Below, one piece after another: positions 34,077-46,196 of a stretch of DNA of 64,000 nucleotides (position 1 is its first letter; each line of letters begins with the position of its first letter). Source of the DNA: Strongylocentrotus purpuratus (lineage: Eukaryota > Echinodermata > Echinoidea > Camarodonta > Strongylocentrotidae). Position numbers and translations under genes: made by a program. Below the pieces are notes generated by a model. The model saw nothing but the letters and a program-made list of their open reading frames with translations. It did not search any database and was not told the DNA's origin. The DNA lies in contig NW_022145542.1 in NCBI RefSeq assembly GCF_000002235.5, forward strand, positions 248,001 through 312,000, read 5' to 3'.

Positions 34077-35912
34077 CTGAAAGAAAACAAATAGCATATA
34101 AAAATCAGGGCTCATCAGGATGCAAAAAAAAAGCTCTTTAGGATCGTGGGAGTTTGACATTCTACTCATAGATTACAGTTAACAGATGATGGAAAGGAAA
34201 TTTCATCATGAAACAGTAATTTTTGATAAAATGCATGTTTTAGGGAATTTGAATTTGATACCCTCCTGTGAACTGCTTTGTCACAATCTCTATCCAGAAG
34301 AACACAATGTGCTCAGAGCTAGAGGGGAATACTTAAGTGATTTTTGTTCACTTCCATCCCATCTCAGCCCACTGCCATTAACACCCAAACCACCCAACCA
34401 TTGATTAGAAATCATCAGATTTAGGTAAAACCCAATAAAGAATAAGAAAGATATGAATTTTCACACATTTTAACATCCCTACCCATTTTGAAAACTCATT
34501 TTGAAATCTAGACTTACTCTATTTTTTATTTTACACAAAATATTCCAATCCCAATTTTTTTTCCTGAAGAAAATCTCAACACCCCAAATACATAACTGTA
34601 AACATTTTTATTGTCCTCTCACTTCTCAGTGAAGTTTGATAAAATCTTAACACATTAACATGTAGCTATACTGTAAAAGCAATTTCATGCAGTTGTTGAT
34701 TTTGAGAAATCTTCAAATGAAAAAATAGATTCCATCATGTTTTTCTAAAAATACAATCATTAATATCAACTTGATGTAGGGCCAGGGATGAACTTCTCCT
34801 TAACACAAATTTCTGAGATGATCCCAACTCAAAAGAACCAAACCATTCTCCCATCGAGTTGGAAAGATATCTCATATATCATAATTATGCCTTCTCTTTC
34901 ATCTACACCCATAAAAACACTGGCACTATTCATGACTAATGATTCTTCAACATACAATCAAGCACGGACAGAATTCTTGAGGGGTGGCCTGAGGCCCTTT
35001 TTTTAGCCATTAGATTAAAAGGCTTTAATAAAAACAATTGTGCAGAACAAATAAGCGATTTGCAGACCTCTCTGTCGTTGAGTGTGACTTTCAATCATCA
35101 CTCGTTCACTGACCGTGACCTGCCCCCCCCCCCAGGTCTCTCATTCAGTCTCACCTCTCTCTCTCTCTCTCTCTGCTTGAGGCAAGACTAGTTCTTATCT
35201 TATACATAATAACGCGTAAATATTCACTTCTGAATAATAAACGCCTATAAACCAAAACAACAACTAAGAGACGCCAAGTTCAAAGATCGGCAAAGCGTGA
35301 CATTTTCATGATTCGGCAAGAGGGTACGTAGTATAGATCTAACACACGTATCTAGAATAGATCTAGACCTATAGCGTTTTTTCAAAATCTAGCGCGCACG
35401 TCGTGCGTAAGAGCTTTCAGACCCTCGAAATGCGTGATGTCACGCCTAATGCGTGATACTTGGTAGCTCTGAACAACAACATTTTATGAATTAATGAGAA
35501 TTTTAAGCTGTCACCTCTATACAAACATGAAAACAAGCATGTGGGGCAACAAAGTAGGTCTAGAGTCACAGAAACAATTTCAGCACATAATTTTACTTTA
35601 ATAGAAAAGACACACAGTTTATCATTTGATAATGCCAAGCCAAGTGGTACAACAGTGCATTCGTAATATGATATTTCGAAAACATGAAGTTTTCATAAAC
35701 TGATAAACCGAACCTGTTGCTAAAAATTGCGCTGTAGTCGCCACGTCGTCACGGAAATAGAAAGGGAGCGTCTTGTATCGAGACTAGCGTTTGCTCCGAA
35801 TGGGTAGCATATATGGTAGCGTACTAAGGTGCCAAGGTACCGGTATTGCGGCCTCATGAATAAACATGAGTATATGACGTCACGAACTCGCCACGCCTAC
35901 CCTACCTCTTAC
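34077..35912 (-). other. DPM3 first intron (5' UTR intron)
   Basis: Bounded at the right by a minus-strand donor candidate GTG|GTAAGAG (exon edge 35913) and at the left by the acceptor TTTCTTTCAG before 34076. It contains a C run then a CT tract at 35122-35174 and no exon that I could support. Confidence 0.5.
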
Positions 35913-36084
35913 CACATAGCGGGTGTATACCGCTACCGCTCGCGCCAATTACGAATGTGTACGTCGTTGTTTCCCCTCGAACGATCCGCTCATCAGCTAG
36001 CTAGCTAGCTCAGCACAGCTCGACTGTATCGCCGCGGACGAGGTAGAGTACCGGTAGGCTCTCCTAGCTACTCCCTCCTCCACC
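35913..36084. promoter_or_regulatory. Candidate bidirectional promoter, DPM3 and transposase-protease gene
   Basis: DPM3 (minus) and the fusion gene (plus, ATG 36085) diverge from this short, locally GC- and CpG-rich stretch in otherwise AT-rich DNA. It holds a CCAAT box in GCGCCAATTACG (about 35944-35955), a TAGC repeat (35995-36010) and no obvious TATA box. The left edge rests on the predicted DPM3 untranslated exon, so part of this interval may be transcribed. This is inference from layout and composition. Confidence 0.45.
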
Positions 36085-39029
36085 ATGGAGACGGATAACT
36101 TCCCACCGTATGTTTTGACGAAAGAAGAAGGAGTGTCCATAAAGAAAAGATTTGAAATAAAGTCAGGGATAACCTACGTCCGTTCAAGTGACTATTCGCC
36201 CCCTGAATCCAAAGGTAAGATATAAGCATCTAGACCCCTAGTAATATTCTCCAATTGTGACTAGACTCTAACAAGTAACAGTTAGATGATCTAACAGTTA
36301 GACCCCCTAAGGCCCTATGCCTATATATTTCCGAACTAAATTAATAGATTAGACTCGAGATTTATTTACAACATACAAATCTAGATCTCGACTAACAGTT
36401 AGATCTAGCCTATCTTTAGTACTACTAGGCCTACTACTACTACTACCCTCCCTTTCGACCTCCGTACCTCTCCCTCAGTTGAAATTTTCAAGAAAAAACT
36501 AAAAACGTACCTCTTTAATAAGTAAATTGTAATTCTAATATTTTTGTTTGTTATTATAATTACTCTTTTATACATGTATTATCTTGTGTTTACTATGTCA
36601 TTATTTCTGTAAAGCGCTTCGAGCAATTCGTTGGATGTTGCGCTATATAAAAGACAATTGTATGTATGTATGTATGTACTAGTAGGCGTAGTTGTATTAC
36701 CTCAGTAGAGTACTACTGACTACTATAGTAGTAGATCTAGACTAGGTCTATATTATATTATTATATAGTCTATAGAATTTACACTAGGGTCGAGACCTAA
36801 TTCGAGACACATCATCATGACATATCGATCCTCTGCATCATCTGATCATCATCTGATCATCATGTCCTCTTTTTCTTCTGACACTCTGATTAGACCATTA
36901 TGTCGAGTCAATATTTATGTATACTCTAGGGGCCTATTTCAGCTGTCTCTGAACACAGATTTTGATGTAACAAAGATGATCTTGGCATTTAAATTGTATA
37001 TTTTTTCAAATTCGACATTTCATTATCTCACAAACAAATATTATTTGTGTAGGCCTAGGCTAGATACTAAGGCCCTCTGCAACAAAACTCAACTTTCCCT
37101 TTCAGTAAACATATTAAAGGCGATGACACTTTTTGTGTGGAAAATGTACACAAATTTGTTTTGTCTATTAAGTTAGAGTCTACCCATTTTTTCAAAAAGG
37201 ATTGAGTAGGTCTAGATCTACCAGAACATTTATGTTATTTGTGCAGGATAGAATATAGATCTAGGTCTAGGTGTTAGACCTATAATTCCACCCTTTTTAA
37301 AATTTGACATTTTTGTTGCCATATATTCAAATTATATTTACAGTTAGGGTCTATTTCAGTATATTTCTCACTTAATTGTCTCAGAAAATGTGTGTAGATC
37401 TAGACCTATCTAGAAGGTCTAGGCCTAATATATATTTTTTACAGATTTAGACCGAAAATGAGGAAAAAGAAATTTGTTGTTGAAATGGCAAGAGATAATT
37501 TGTTGCTGAAAATTAAACCAATGGAAATTATTATGATCATAAAATCTTCATGCTTAAGTTGTTTCAAAGGCAGAAATGAAGTACAGCCTACAGGGTCAGG
37601 GTGGGCTGGGCAAAAGCTACTATGTACGCTGACCTGTGACTGTCCATAATCATTGATAATGACCTTGATGTTCATGTGTGCCATTTATAATTACTATGTA
37701 TTCATACATAGCAGAAGGTGCTAGCGGCTTCAGCTTACAACACCTGCATGCATGGGCACAAATTTCCTTCAAGATTCTATATGGTTCTATATTGTTTTAT
37801 GCTGTAATAATTTGTATATTATGAAATAGTAACAATTAATTAAAACTAGAGGGTCTATGCAATACTAATTAAATCTAACAAGTGGTAAGTTGTAGGTCTT
37901 ACCAATTGAGTTAGTTGCTCTTAACATAACGGAAGGTCAAACATTTTGTGCAATGTCACGCTGTTATGTCATGGAATTGTCCATTTACCATATTCTATTG
38001 TTGACAGGGCTAGGGGGGCTAGTCAAACTACACAGGTGTGAAAACCTCCTTTAAAACCAACCTAAACCCTAAACCTCTTTTCTGTGCTCTTTGGGGGTGC
38101 TAATTTAAACCCACACACACAAGTTTCAACTCTGTAACATATTCCTATAATTCCCCCTACCCAAGTAGAACTTTTGTTTCTGACATGTACCCTAAATGAA
38201 TGCGTCATGCATGCACGTGTTCCTTCATACCGGTATACAGTGTATAACTGTATATGCCTATATTTCTGCAAAATTGCCTCTTTTCCCTATTTGTTGTTGC
38301 TGTTGCATTTGTGTACGTCTTTGACTGGCCCTTTCTTGGCCCTTGCGCCCATCAAGTAACAAAATAATAATAATGATTATAATAATAATTTCCTTGTCAT
38401 AGTATTTTTGTTGTCATCAATATATTTTTTCCCTTTTCAGAGCATGGAGTGACTTACCATTTTGTAGACAAGCGAAAGGTAGTCTGCGACAATGAACACC
38501 CCTTTTCCATCATCCACACTGATGTATATGAATGTATGTATGGAAGGGAACGTCATGCTGCAAGGAAGGAGAGAATTGTAGCAGACAAGGAGAAACGCTT
38601 GCAAGTGAGTGATTTTTACATTGCCCATATGTGATCATGATCATTTATAGATTAGAAAATGTTTTAGCTATCATGCATTTTGGGTACGCGTGTTATACAT
38701 TTGTTTCAGGCTATTAACATGTAACTGATCAGTTTTTGTAATTATGGTTTAGATAATATCTGAGGGTGTTAGGATAGATTTGAATGTTAACTTTTACCAA
38801 AGTCCAAGTGATGCAGTCTGTTACCCCCAATGATATCTGACTGTAATGTTGTGTCCAATGAAGGAGCAATGAAGGAGCAATGAAGGAGCATGACTTAAAA
38901 ATAGCTAAGTAATTTTACTTTACTTTTACAAAGACTTAATATAGAATATAACAGACCTGCCAACCAGTACGATTTAGTCGTATTTAGTATGATTTTTAGA
39001 AGCAAATACGACAGTACGATTTTCCTCAA

Positions 39030-39067
<38 letters not shown>

Positions 39068-42000
39068 AAATTTTTTTTTTTTAAATTTAAGTTTTGAATT
39101 GTGTATGTGCTATGCAAAATGCCCATTCTGTCCTGTAAAGTATCCTACAAGCATCTCACTTTGGAAATTTGGGGTTGTTCATTGGTTCATCGAACACGCT
39201 ATACTAGTCATGACAAAATTATGCATATTCAACCAATGCCCATAGGAAAGTGAAAAGTATGCCGCAAACCTGCCGCAGACCTGCCGCAGATCTGCCGCAG
39301 ACCTGCCGCAGACTTTTAGTCTGCGGCAAAGAGTATGCCGAAGTATGCGGCAGAAAGAAATTTTGCTGCAGACTTGCCGCATACCATTATGCCACAGGAA
39401 CAGTCTGCGGCAGATCTGCGGCAGGATGAAATTTTGCTGCAGACTTGCCGCATACTAGTATGCCACAGGAACAGTCTGCGGCAGATCTGCGGCAGGATGA
39501 AACTTTGCTCCAGACTTGCCGCATACTAGTATGCCACAGGAACAATCTGCGGCAGATCTGCGGCAGGATGAAATTTTGCTGCAGACTTGCCGCATACTAG
39601 TATGCCACAGGAACAGTCTGCGGCAGATCTGCGGCAGGATGAAACTTTGCTCCAGACTTGCCGCATACTAGTATGCCACAGGAACAGTCTGCGGCAGATC
39701 TGCGGCAGGATGAAATTTTGCTGCAGACTTGCCGCATACTAGTATGCCACAGGAACAGTCTGCGGCAGATCTGCGGCAGGATGAAACTTTGCTCCAGACT
39801 TGCCGCATACTAGTATGCCACAGGAACAGTCTGCGGCAGATCTGCGGCAGGGCGAAACTTTGCTCCAGACTTGCCGCATACCAGTACGCCACAGGAACAG
39901 TCTGCGGCAGGTCTGCCACAGGAAATCCCATTAAAATCTAATAGGCCTATAGGGCCAATTGAAACCAATCATCTCATGCATATTCATTATTACTTTACAC
40001 GTGTGACAGAAAAATACATTTATCATGATTTGTTAAGCAAATTAAGACAATGCACATCATTTTTGTGATTTCTATTTTCCTTTTGCCATTATTAACCAAT
40101 AGATTATTTTGTCTGATCATGTTACAATTACATTCACGTTTAAGCAATAGATATATTGATTACTAACCAAGAAACTATGATTACTAACCAAGAAACAATA
40201 TACATATTTAGTATATATATGTGTACGAGCCTGTGTCACTTTAAATGTTACTCTTGAATACACTTCAAATGATCAATGTGATGAAGTTAATACAATTGAG
40301 AATAGAATATACCTAATTGGTAATATCAACATACATATTGGTATTACCTAATTGGTAATATCAACATACATATTGGTATTACCTAATTGGTAATATCGAT
40401 ATTGCCAATATCGATAATGAAGTATCAATCAGTTTATCACTGGTTCTTCTACATGCATACTTTATTGCCACGTACTGGATATGAAAGAGTATGCGGCAGG
40501 TCTGCAGCAGGTCTATATGAGATATGAATATTCATGACAAAGAGTCTGCGGCAGGTCTGCAGCAAGTCTGCGGCAGACCTGCCGCAGACTCTTCATCATA
40601 CTGAAAGAGTATGCAGCAGACTCTTCATCATACTGAAAGAGTATGCGGCAAGTCTGCAGCAAGTCTGCGGCAGACCTGCCGCAGACTCTTCATCATACTG
40701 AAAGAGTATGCGGCAAGTCTGCGGCAGATCTGCCGCAGACTCTTCATCATACTGAATAGTATGCGGCAGGTCTGCAGCAAGTCTGCGGCAGACCTGCCGC
40801 AGACTCTTCATCATACTGAAAGAGTATGCGGCAAGTCTGCGGCAGATCTGCCGCAGACTCTTCATCATACTGAATAGTATGCGGCAGGTCTGCAGCAAGT
40901 CTGCGGCAGACCTGCCGCAGACTCTTCATCATACTGAAAGAGTATGCGGCAAGTCTGCGGCAAGTCTGCGGCAGACCTGCCGCAGACTCTTCATCATACT
41001 GAAAGAGTATGCGGCAAAACTAATTTGCATGTGAAAAAGATGACTGTCTGCGGCAGGTCTGCTGCAGATCTGCGGCAAGTCTGCCGCAGGAGTATGCGGC
41101 AGACTCATTTCTTTCCTATGGGTGATCCACAAAAATTTTCTCCCTGTACGTAAGAGCTGTACAAAGCATTGATCCGCGTAACATTTTTAATATTTTTTTA
41201 AGAATACAACTTTTGTCAGTAAAATACAACTTTTGGGAATAAAGAATACAGTTTTTGAACTCCAGAGGTTGGCAGGTCTGATATAAGAGCAAATGTACTA
41301 ATAATTAACACCTGATTCCTTACATCTTGATTCAAGATAAGGAATCGGGTGTTGCAAGGTACATGTTATGTACTGTATGAATCTGTGAAAATCATCTAAA
41401 TTGTAAAATAAATTTTCAGTGTCCATTTTTGTTTCCAGGAAGATCATCCATTGCCGGTAAAGCGAGCATTTAAGAGATGCCAGGCATCTCGAAAGAAAGG
41501 CTGTCCTGCAAAGCTTATCCTGAAGGAGGTGGTTATGTATACTGACTACAAGGTAATATTAGCACATTAGATATCCTCATCAAAGGTGCCAATCTAACAA
41601 TGTATGCTGTATATATTTGGTAAATTATGATCTATTTGGACCTGATAAATATCATGCACATGTCGCGCATGTGCCGCGTAGTCCCATATACATCTTTCTG
41701 TGTACAGTGCTTGTAATTTTACCAAGACTGGGCCAAAGATCTTATCATTTTGATGATTCCAGAACCTTGCAGTACACACCAATACTTGTATGCTAGATGA
41801 TCAACCTTTTTTTTATCGATTCAATAACGTTTCTTTCACAATGCCGCAATCGCATGACCATAACTGGTCTTTATCTTTAAGGTTGTTTTTTAAGGTTTTG
41901 AGGGGACAAGCCTCAAATAAATTGTCTGATATTATAGAGTAAAATCACATCCATTCTCACATAACTTACAAAGTGCACAGGACAAGCTGCTTCTAGAATA

Positions 42001-45000
42001 ACTTCACATTCAAAACAAGAATAAATCTGTGAGATGGTGCTTTCAATTGTGCAGCTCTAAAGATTTAGAATAACCTAACTTTAGACAAAGGTGATTAAAG
42101 CTCCATCTGTTGCTGTCTTGAAAGTTTTTATCAATGACCCCCTCATTTTTTCTCATTAATTTAAAATCAATTTAAGTTGTTTTTTAAGTAATAATAATAT
42201 TGAGTTCTTGTACAGTGCGTCCCAGAAAAAACGAAACCGAGAATTAGCGATGTTTTATCACAACTATAATTGATAAATGACACATATTTGGAAAGCTTAG
42301 ATCCTCCTCTTTCATTTGATTCAACTCGTATAATCCATATTTCACGCATGAGTGATTAAAATGAATTTGAAGAGAGGAAAACAAAAAGTCATTTGGCGGG
42401 CGGTATCTGAATTTCAAAGAGAAAATCACATTTCTAGAAAGTTGAGTTACTGCCCTTTCATATGACACCTCAGTCAGGAAAAATGAGCTAGGAATAACAA
42501 AGTTCTGCTTGTTTAAAGTAGTGCTTGCATTTCCATAATTTTATTAAACAAATTCATTTTCACTGGCTGTCTGCTGTAGCAGCAAACGTAATTAACAAAA
42601 GACTTAACTTCATTTCGTTGACAATCAGCCGTAGACGAAAGACTTCATACATGGCTGATTGTCAACGAAACAGAGTTAAGTCTTTTGTCAATTCTGCTTG
42701 TTGCTACGGCAGGGAGCCAGTGAAAACGAATTTGTTTATATATTGTAAACTCAGGTCATGATATGAGAATAGCATTTCTTCACGTTTGCTTTCTTTTTAG
42801 CTTGATGACGCCATGTCTGCTTGGAAACAGAGGCTCATCGGCAGGGAGCTAAGGGCAGCCCTGGACTCGAAAGCCAACCTCAACAAAGAAGTTAGGGTTT
42901 ATGTGAAATACCCTATGGATGAAGATCATCACTCTGTACATGCAGTAGGACAGGTAAAGATTAAATGTGTTTTGATATTGTGTTTTGATTCTTGTACATG
43001 TAACCCTTCTACCCCCACCCTTGACCCCTCCCCCCCCCCCCCCCCCACTTACTTTCAACAAGACAGACACATGCTGTACGATAGGAACATTTTAACCCAA
43101 ATAAAAATGAAAAATACTGTTTAAAAAAAAGAGTAGTGCATAAGAAAGTTAAGATTTAATGATGATTAAATAGATCAATGTAAAAAGTGGATAATTTTCC
43201 AACAGGAGTTGCGAGTTCAGAATTTCCTCGCAGAATACATGAATTTGAAAGATTTCAATTTTTCAAGACATCAATATATGTTGATGTTCTATTCATTTGC
43301 AAGTTATTTTTTGTAATGAATCAATGCTATTGTGTGTTGTTGTGGTTATCATGTGAGAGTATCTTGCATCCTATCCTATTTTCCCACCATCTTATCACCA
43401 CCTAATCCATCCAATCTCCAATCCCACTGATAATACCACCTTGCACATTCCATAGCCAGGTGCCAGATATCCCATACAGGCATAAAGTGAATAATATTTT
43501 GTTGATATCCTGACCTGTCCTTACCAGTGATATATAACATATATATATATATATATTGATGCACAATAAAGCACTGGCATCTACCGGTAGTCTGCATGAC
43601 TCTCAAACCAAGGATTCTGTCGCTCCTGAGTATTCATTATACTTAAAAATGTCTATGTTAATCAGCTAGATTGAATATTTTCAATGATTCATACAAATGT
43701 TGATAGAAATTATTCCTGAATATATTGGTATCCAAAATATATTGATATCAATTAACTCCTGCATATATCATTTATTGTTAAAACTAGTTTGATTTTTTCT
43801 TCTTTGCTTTTAATGATGTATCTTCCAATTAAGTTGAATTTCTAAAAAGGGGAGGGATATGTTCATGAGGTAATATCATGTGAGAGTATCTTGCATCCTA
43901 TCCCATTTTCCCACCATCTTATCACCACCTAATCCATCCAATCTCCAATCCCACTGATAATACCACCTTGCACATTCCATAGCCAGGTGCCAGATATCCC
44001 ATACAGGCATAAAGTGAATAATATTTTGTTGATATCCTGACCTGTCCTTACCAGTGATGATGCACAATAAAGCACTGGCATCTAGTCTGACTCTCAAACT
44101 TAGGATTCTCTCGCTCCTGAAAATTTATAATACAAAAAAATGTCTATGTTAATCATCTAGATTGAATATATGTTTCAATGATTCATACAAGTGTTGATAG
44201 AAATTATTCCTGAATATATTGGTATCCAAAATATATTGCAATCAATTAACTCCTGCATATATCATTTATTAGTATTAAACTGGTTTGAATTTGTCTTCTT
44301 TGCTTTTACTATATAAGAAGACCTGTTCTCATGATGTATCTTCCAATTAAGTTGAATTTCTAAAAAGGGGAGGGATATGTTCATGAGGTAATATCATGTG
44401 AGAGTATCTTGCATCCTATCCTATTTTCCCACCATCTTATCACCACCTAATCCATCCAATCTCCAATCCCACTGATAATACCACCTTGCACATTCCATAG
44501 CCAGGTGCCAGATATCCCATACAGGCATAAAGTGAATAATATTTTGTTGATATCCTGACCTGTCCTTACCAGTGATATATAACATATATATATATATATA
44601 TTGATGCACAATAAAGCACTGGCATCTACCGGTAGTCTGCATGACTCTCAAACCAAGGATTCTCTCACTCCTGAGTATTTATAATACTTAAAAATGTCTA
44701 TGTTAATCAGCTAGATTGAATATTTTCAATGATTCATACAAATGTTGATAGAAATTATTCCTGATTATATTGGTATCCAAAATATATTGATATCAATTAA
44801 CTCCTGCATATATCATTCATTGTTAAAACTGGTTTGAATTTTTCTTCTTTGCTTTAAGAAGACCTGTTCTCATGATGTATCTTCCAATTAAGTTGAATTT
44901 CTAAAAAGGGGAGGGATATGTTCATGAGGTAATATCATGTGAGAGTATCTTGCATCCTATCCTATTTTCCCACCATCTTATCACCACCTAATCCATCCAA

Positions 45001-45659
45001 TCTCCAATCCCACTGATAATACCACCTTGCACATTCCATAGCCAGGTGCCAGATATCCCATACAGGCATAAAGTGAAGAATATTTTGTTGATATCCTGAC
45101 CTGTCCTTACCAGTGATATATAACATATATATATATATATATTGATGCACAATAAAGCACTGGCATCTAGTCTGACTCTCAAACCAAGGATTCTCTCGCT
45201 CCTGAAAATTTATAATACAAAAAAATGTCTATGTTAATCATCTAGATTGAATATATGTTTCAATGATTCATACAAGTGTTGATAGAAATTATTCCTGAAT
45301 ATATTGGTATCCAAAATATATTGCAATCAATTAACTCCTGCATATATCATTTATTAGTATTAAACTGGTTTGAATTTGTCTTCTTTGCTTTTACTATATA
45401 AGAAGACCTGTTCTCATGATGTATCTTCCAATTAAGTTGAATTTCTAAAAAGGGGAGGGATATGTTCATGAGGTAATATCATGTGAGAGTATCTTGCATC
45501 CTATCCTATTTTCCCACCATCTTATCACCACCTAATCCATCCAATCTCCAATCCCACTGATAATACCACCTTGCACATTCCATAGCCAGGTGCCAGATAT
45601 CCCATACAGGCATAAAGTGAAGAATATTTTGTTGATATCCTGACCTGTCCTTACCAGTG

Positions 45660-45706
<47 letters not shown>

Positions 45707-46196
45707 ATACAGAATAATCTAGTCTGACTCATAAACCAAGGATTCTGTTGATCCTGAGTAGTAATTATGATACACTAAATATGCATCTGGAGACAATGGT
45801 TTTACAGTGAATTGTGTGACTTACATATCGAATACATTCTAAGCTTTAACAATTATTTAAACGAGAATTGAAGAAAGATAAGCTTATATTCCCCCACATC
45901 ATTCTGTACATATTTTATATTTGCAAGTTGTTCTTACAGGTAGATAATTTACCCTTTTTCATTTTGAAGCTAACAGGACTACTGAGACCCATATCAAAAG
46001 AGATCTCTGGGAAGATCAGTCAGCTGGTTGGGATTGGAGTTTGCCGAGTTCAAGAAATGCGAAGGCATCTCCGCCATTTCCTTGAGCAGGAGCTATTCCC
46101 TAATCCTTCCAGCCGGCCTCCCCAGACTGATGCAAGTTACTTTCCTAGTGATCATGGCATTGCACAACAGATATGTTATGCCAAGATGCAAATGAG
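36085..46196 (+). CDS. Fusion gene N-terminal module: Cys/His DNA-binding-like region
   Basis: Five exons, residues 1-273. ATG 36085 is preceded by CACC, a good start context. Residues about 74-185 contain YECMYGRERH, RCQASRKKGCPAKL and DEDHHSVHAVG: Cys, Cys, His and His in the order and spacing of WRKY/GCM/FLYWCH-type zinc folds that front many MULE transposases. Residues about 200-273 (ISGKISQLVGIGVCRVQEMR, then a helix-rich KAxL-like block) match the connector commonly seen before the DDE core in animal MULE-like proteins. It would bind element ends or, if domesticated, host DNA sites. Introns here are long (up to 4.3 kb) and carry most of the repeats of this region. Confidence 0.65.

Larger units (their letters stand above)
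38952..41280. mobile_element. 2.3-kb TIR element with nested CTGCGGCAG palindrome arrays
   Basis: Outer termini CAGACCTGCCAACC (38952-38965) and GGTTGGCAGGTCTG (41267-41280) are perfect 14-bp inverted repeats, flanked on both sides by ATATAA (38946-38951 and 41281-41286), a 6-bp target duplication. Inside, a second foldback element is bounded by CCCATAGGAAAG (39239) and CTTTCCTATGGG (41111-41122) and carries the two minisatellite arrays. No transposase. It lies in the intron between the second and third exons of the fusion gene. Confidence 0.8.

Noticed and set aside
43376-45732. Repeated minus-strand frames (YITGKDRSGYQQNIIHF type)
   Set aside because: They recur because the ~0.53-kb satellite recurs; there is no start context, splice or known family, and the intron belongs to a plus-strand gene.
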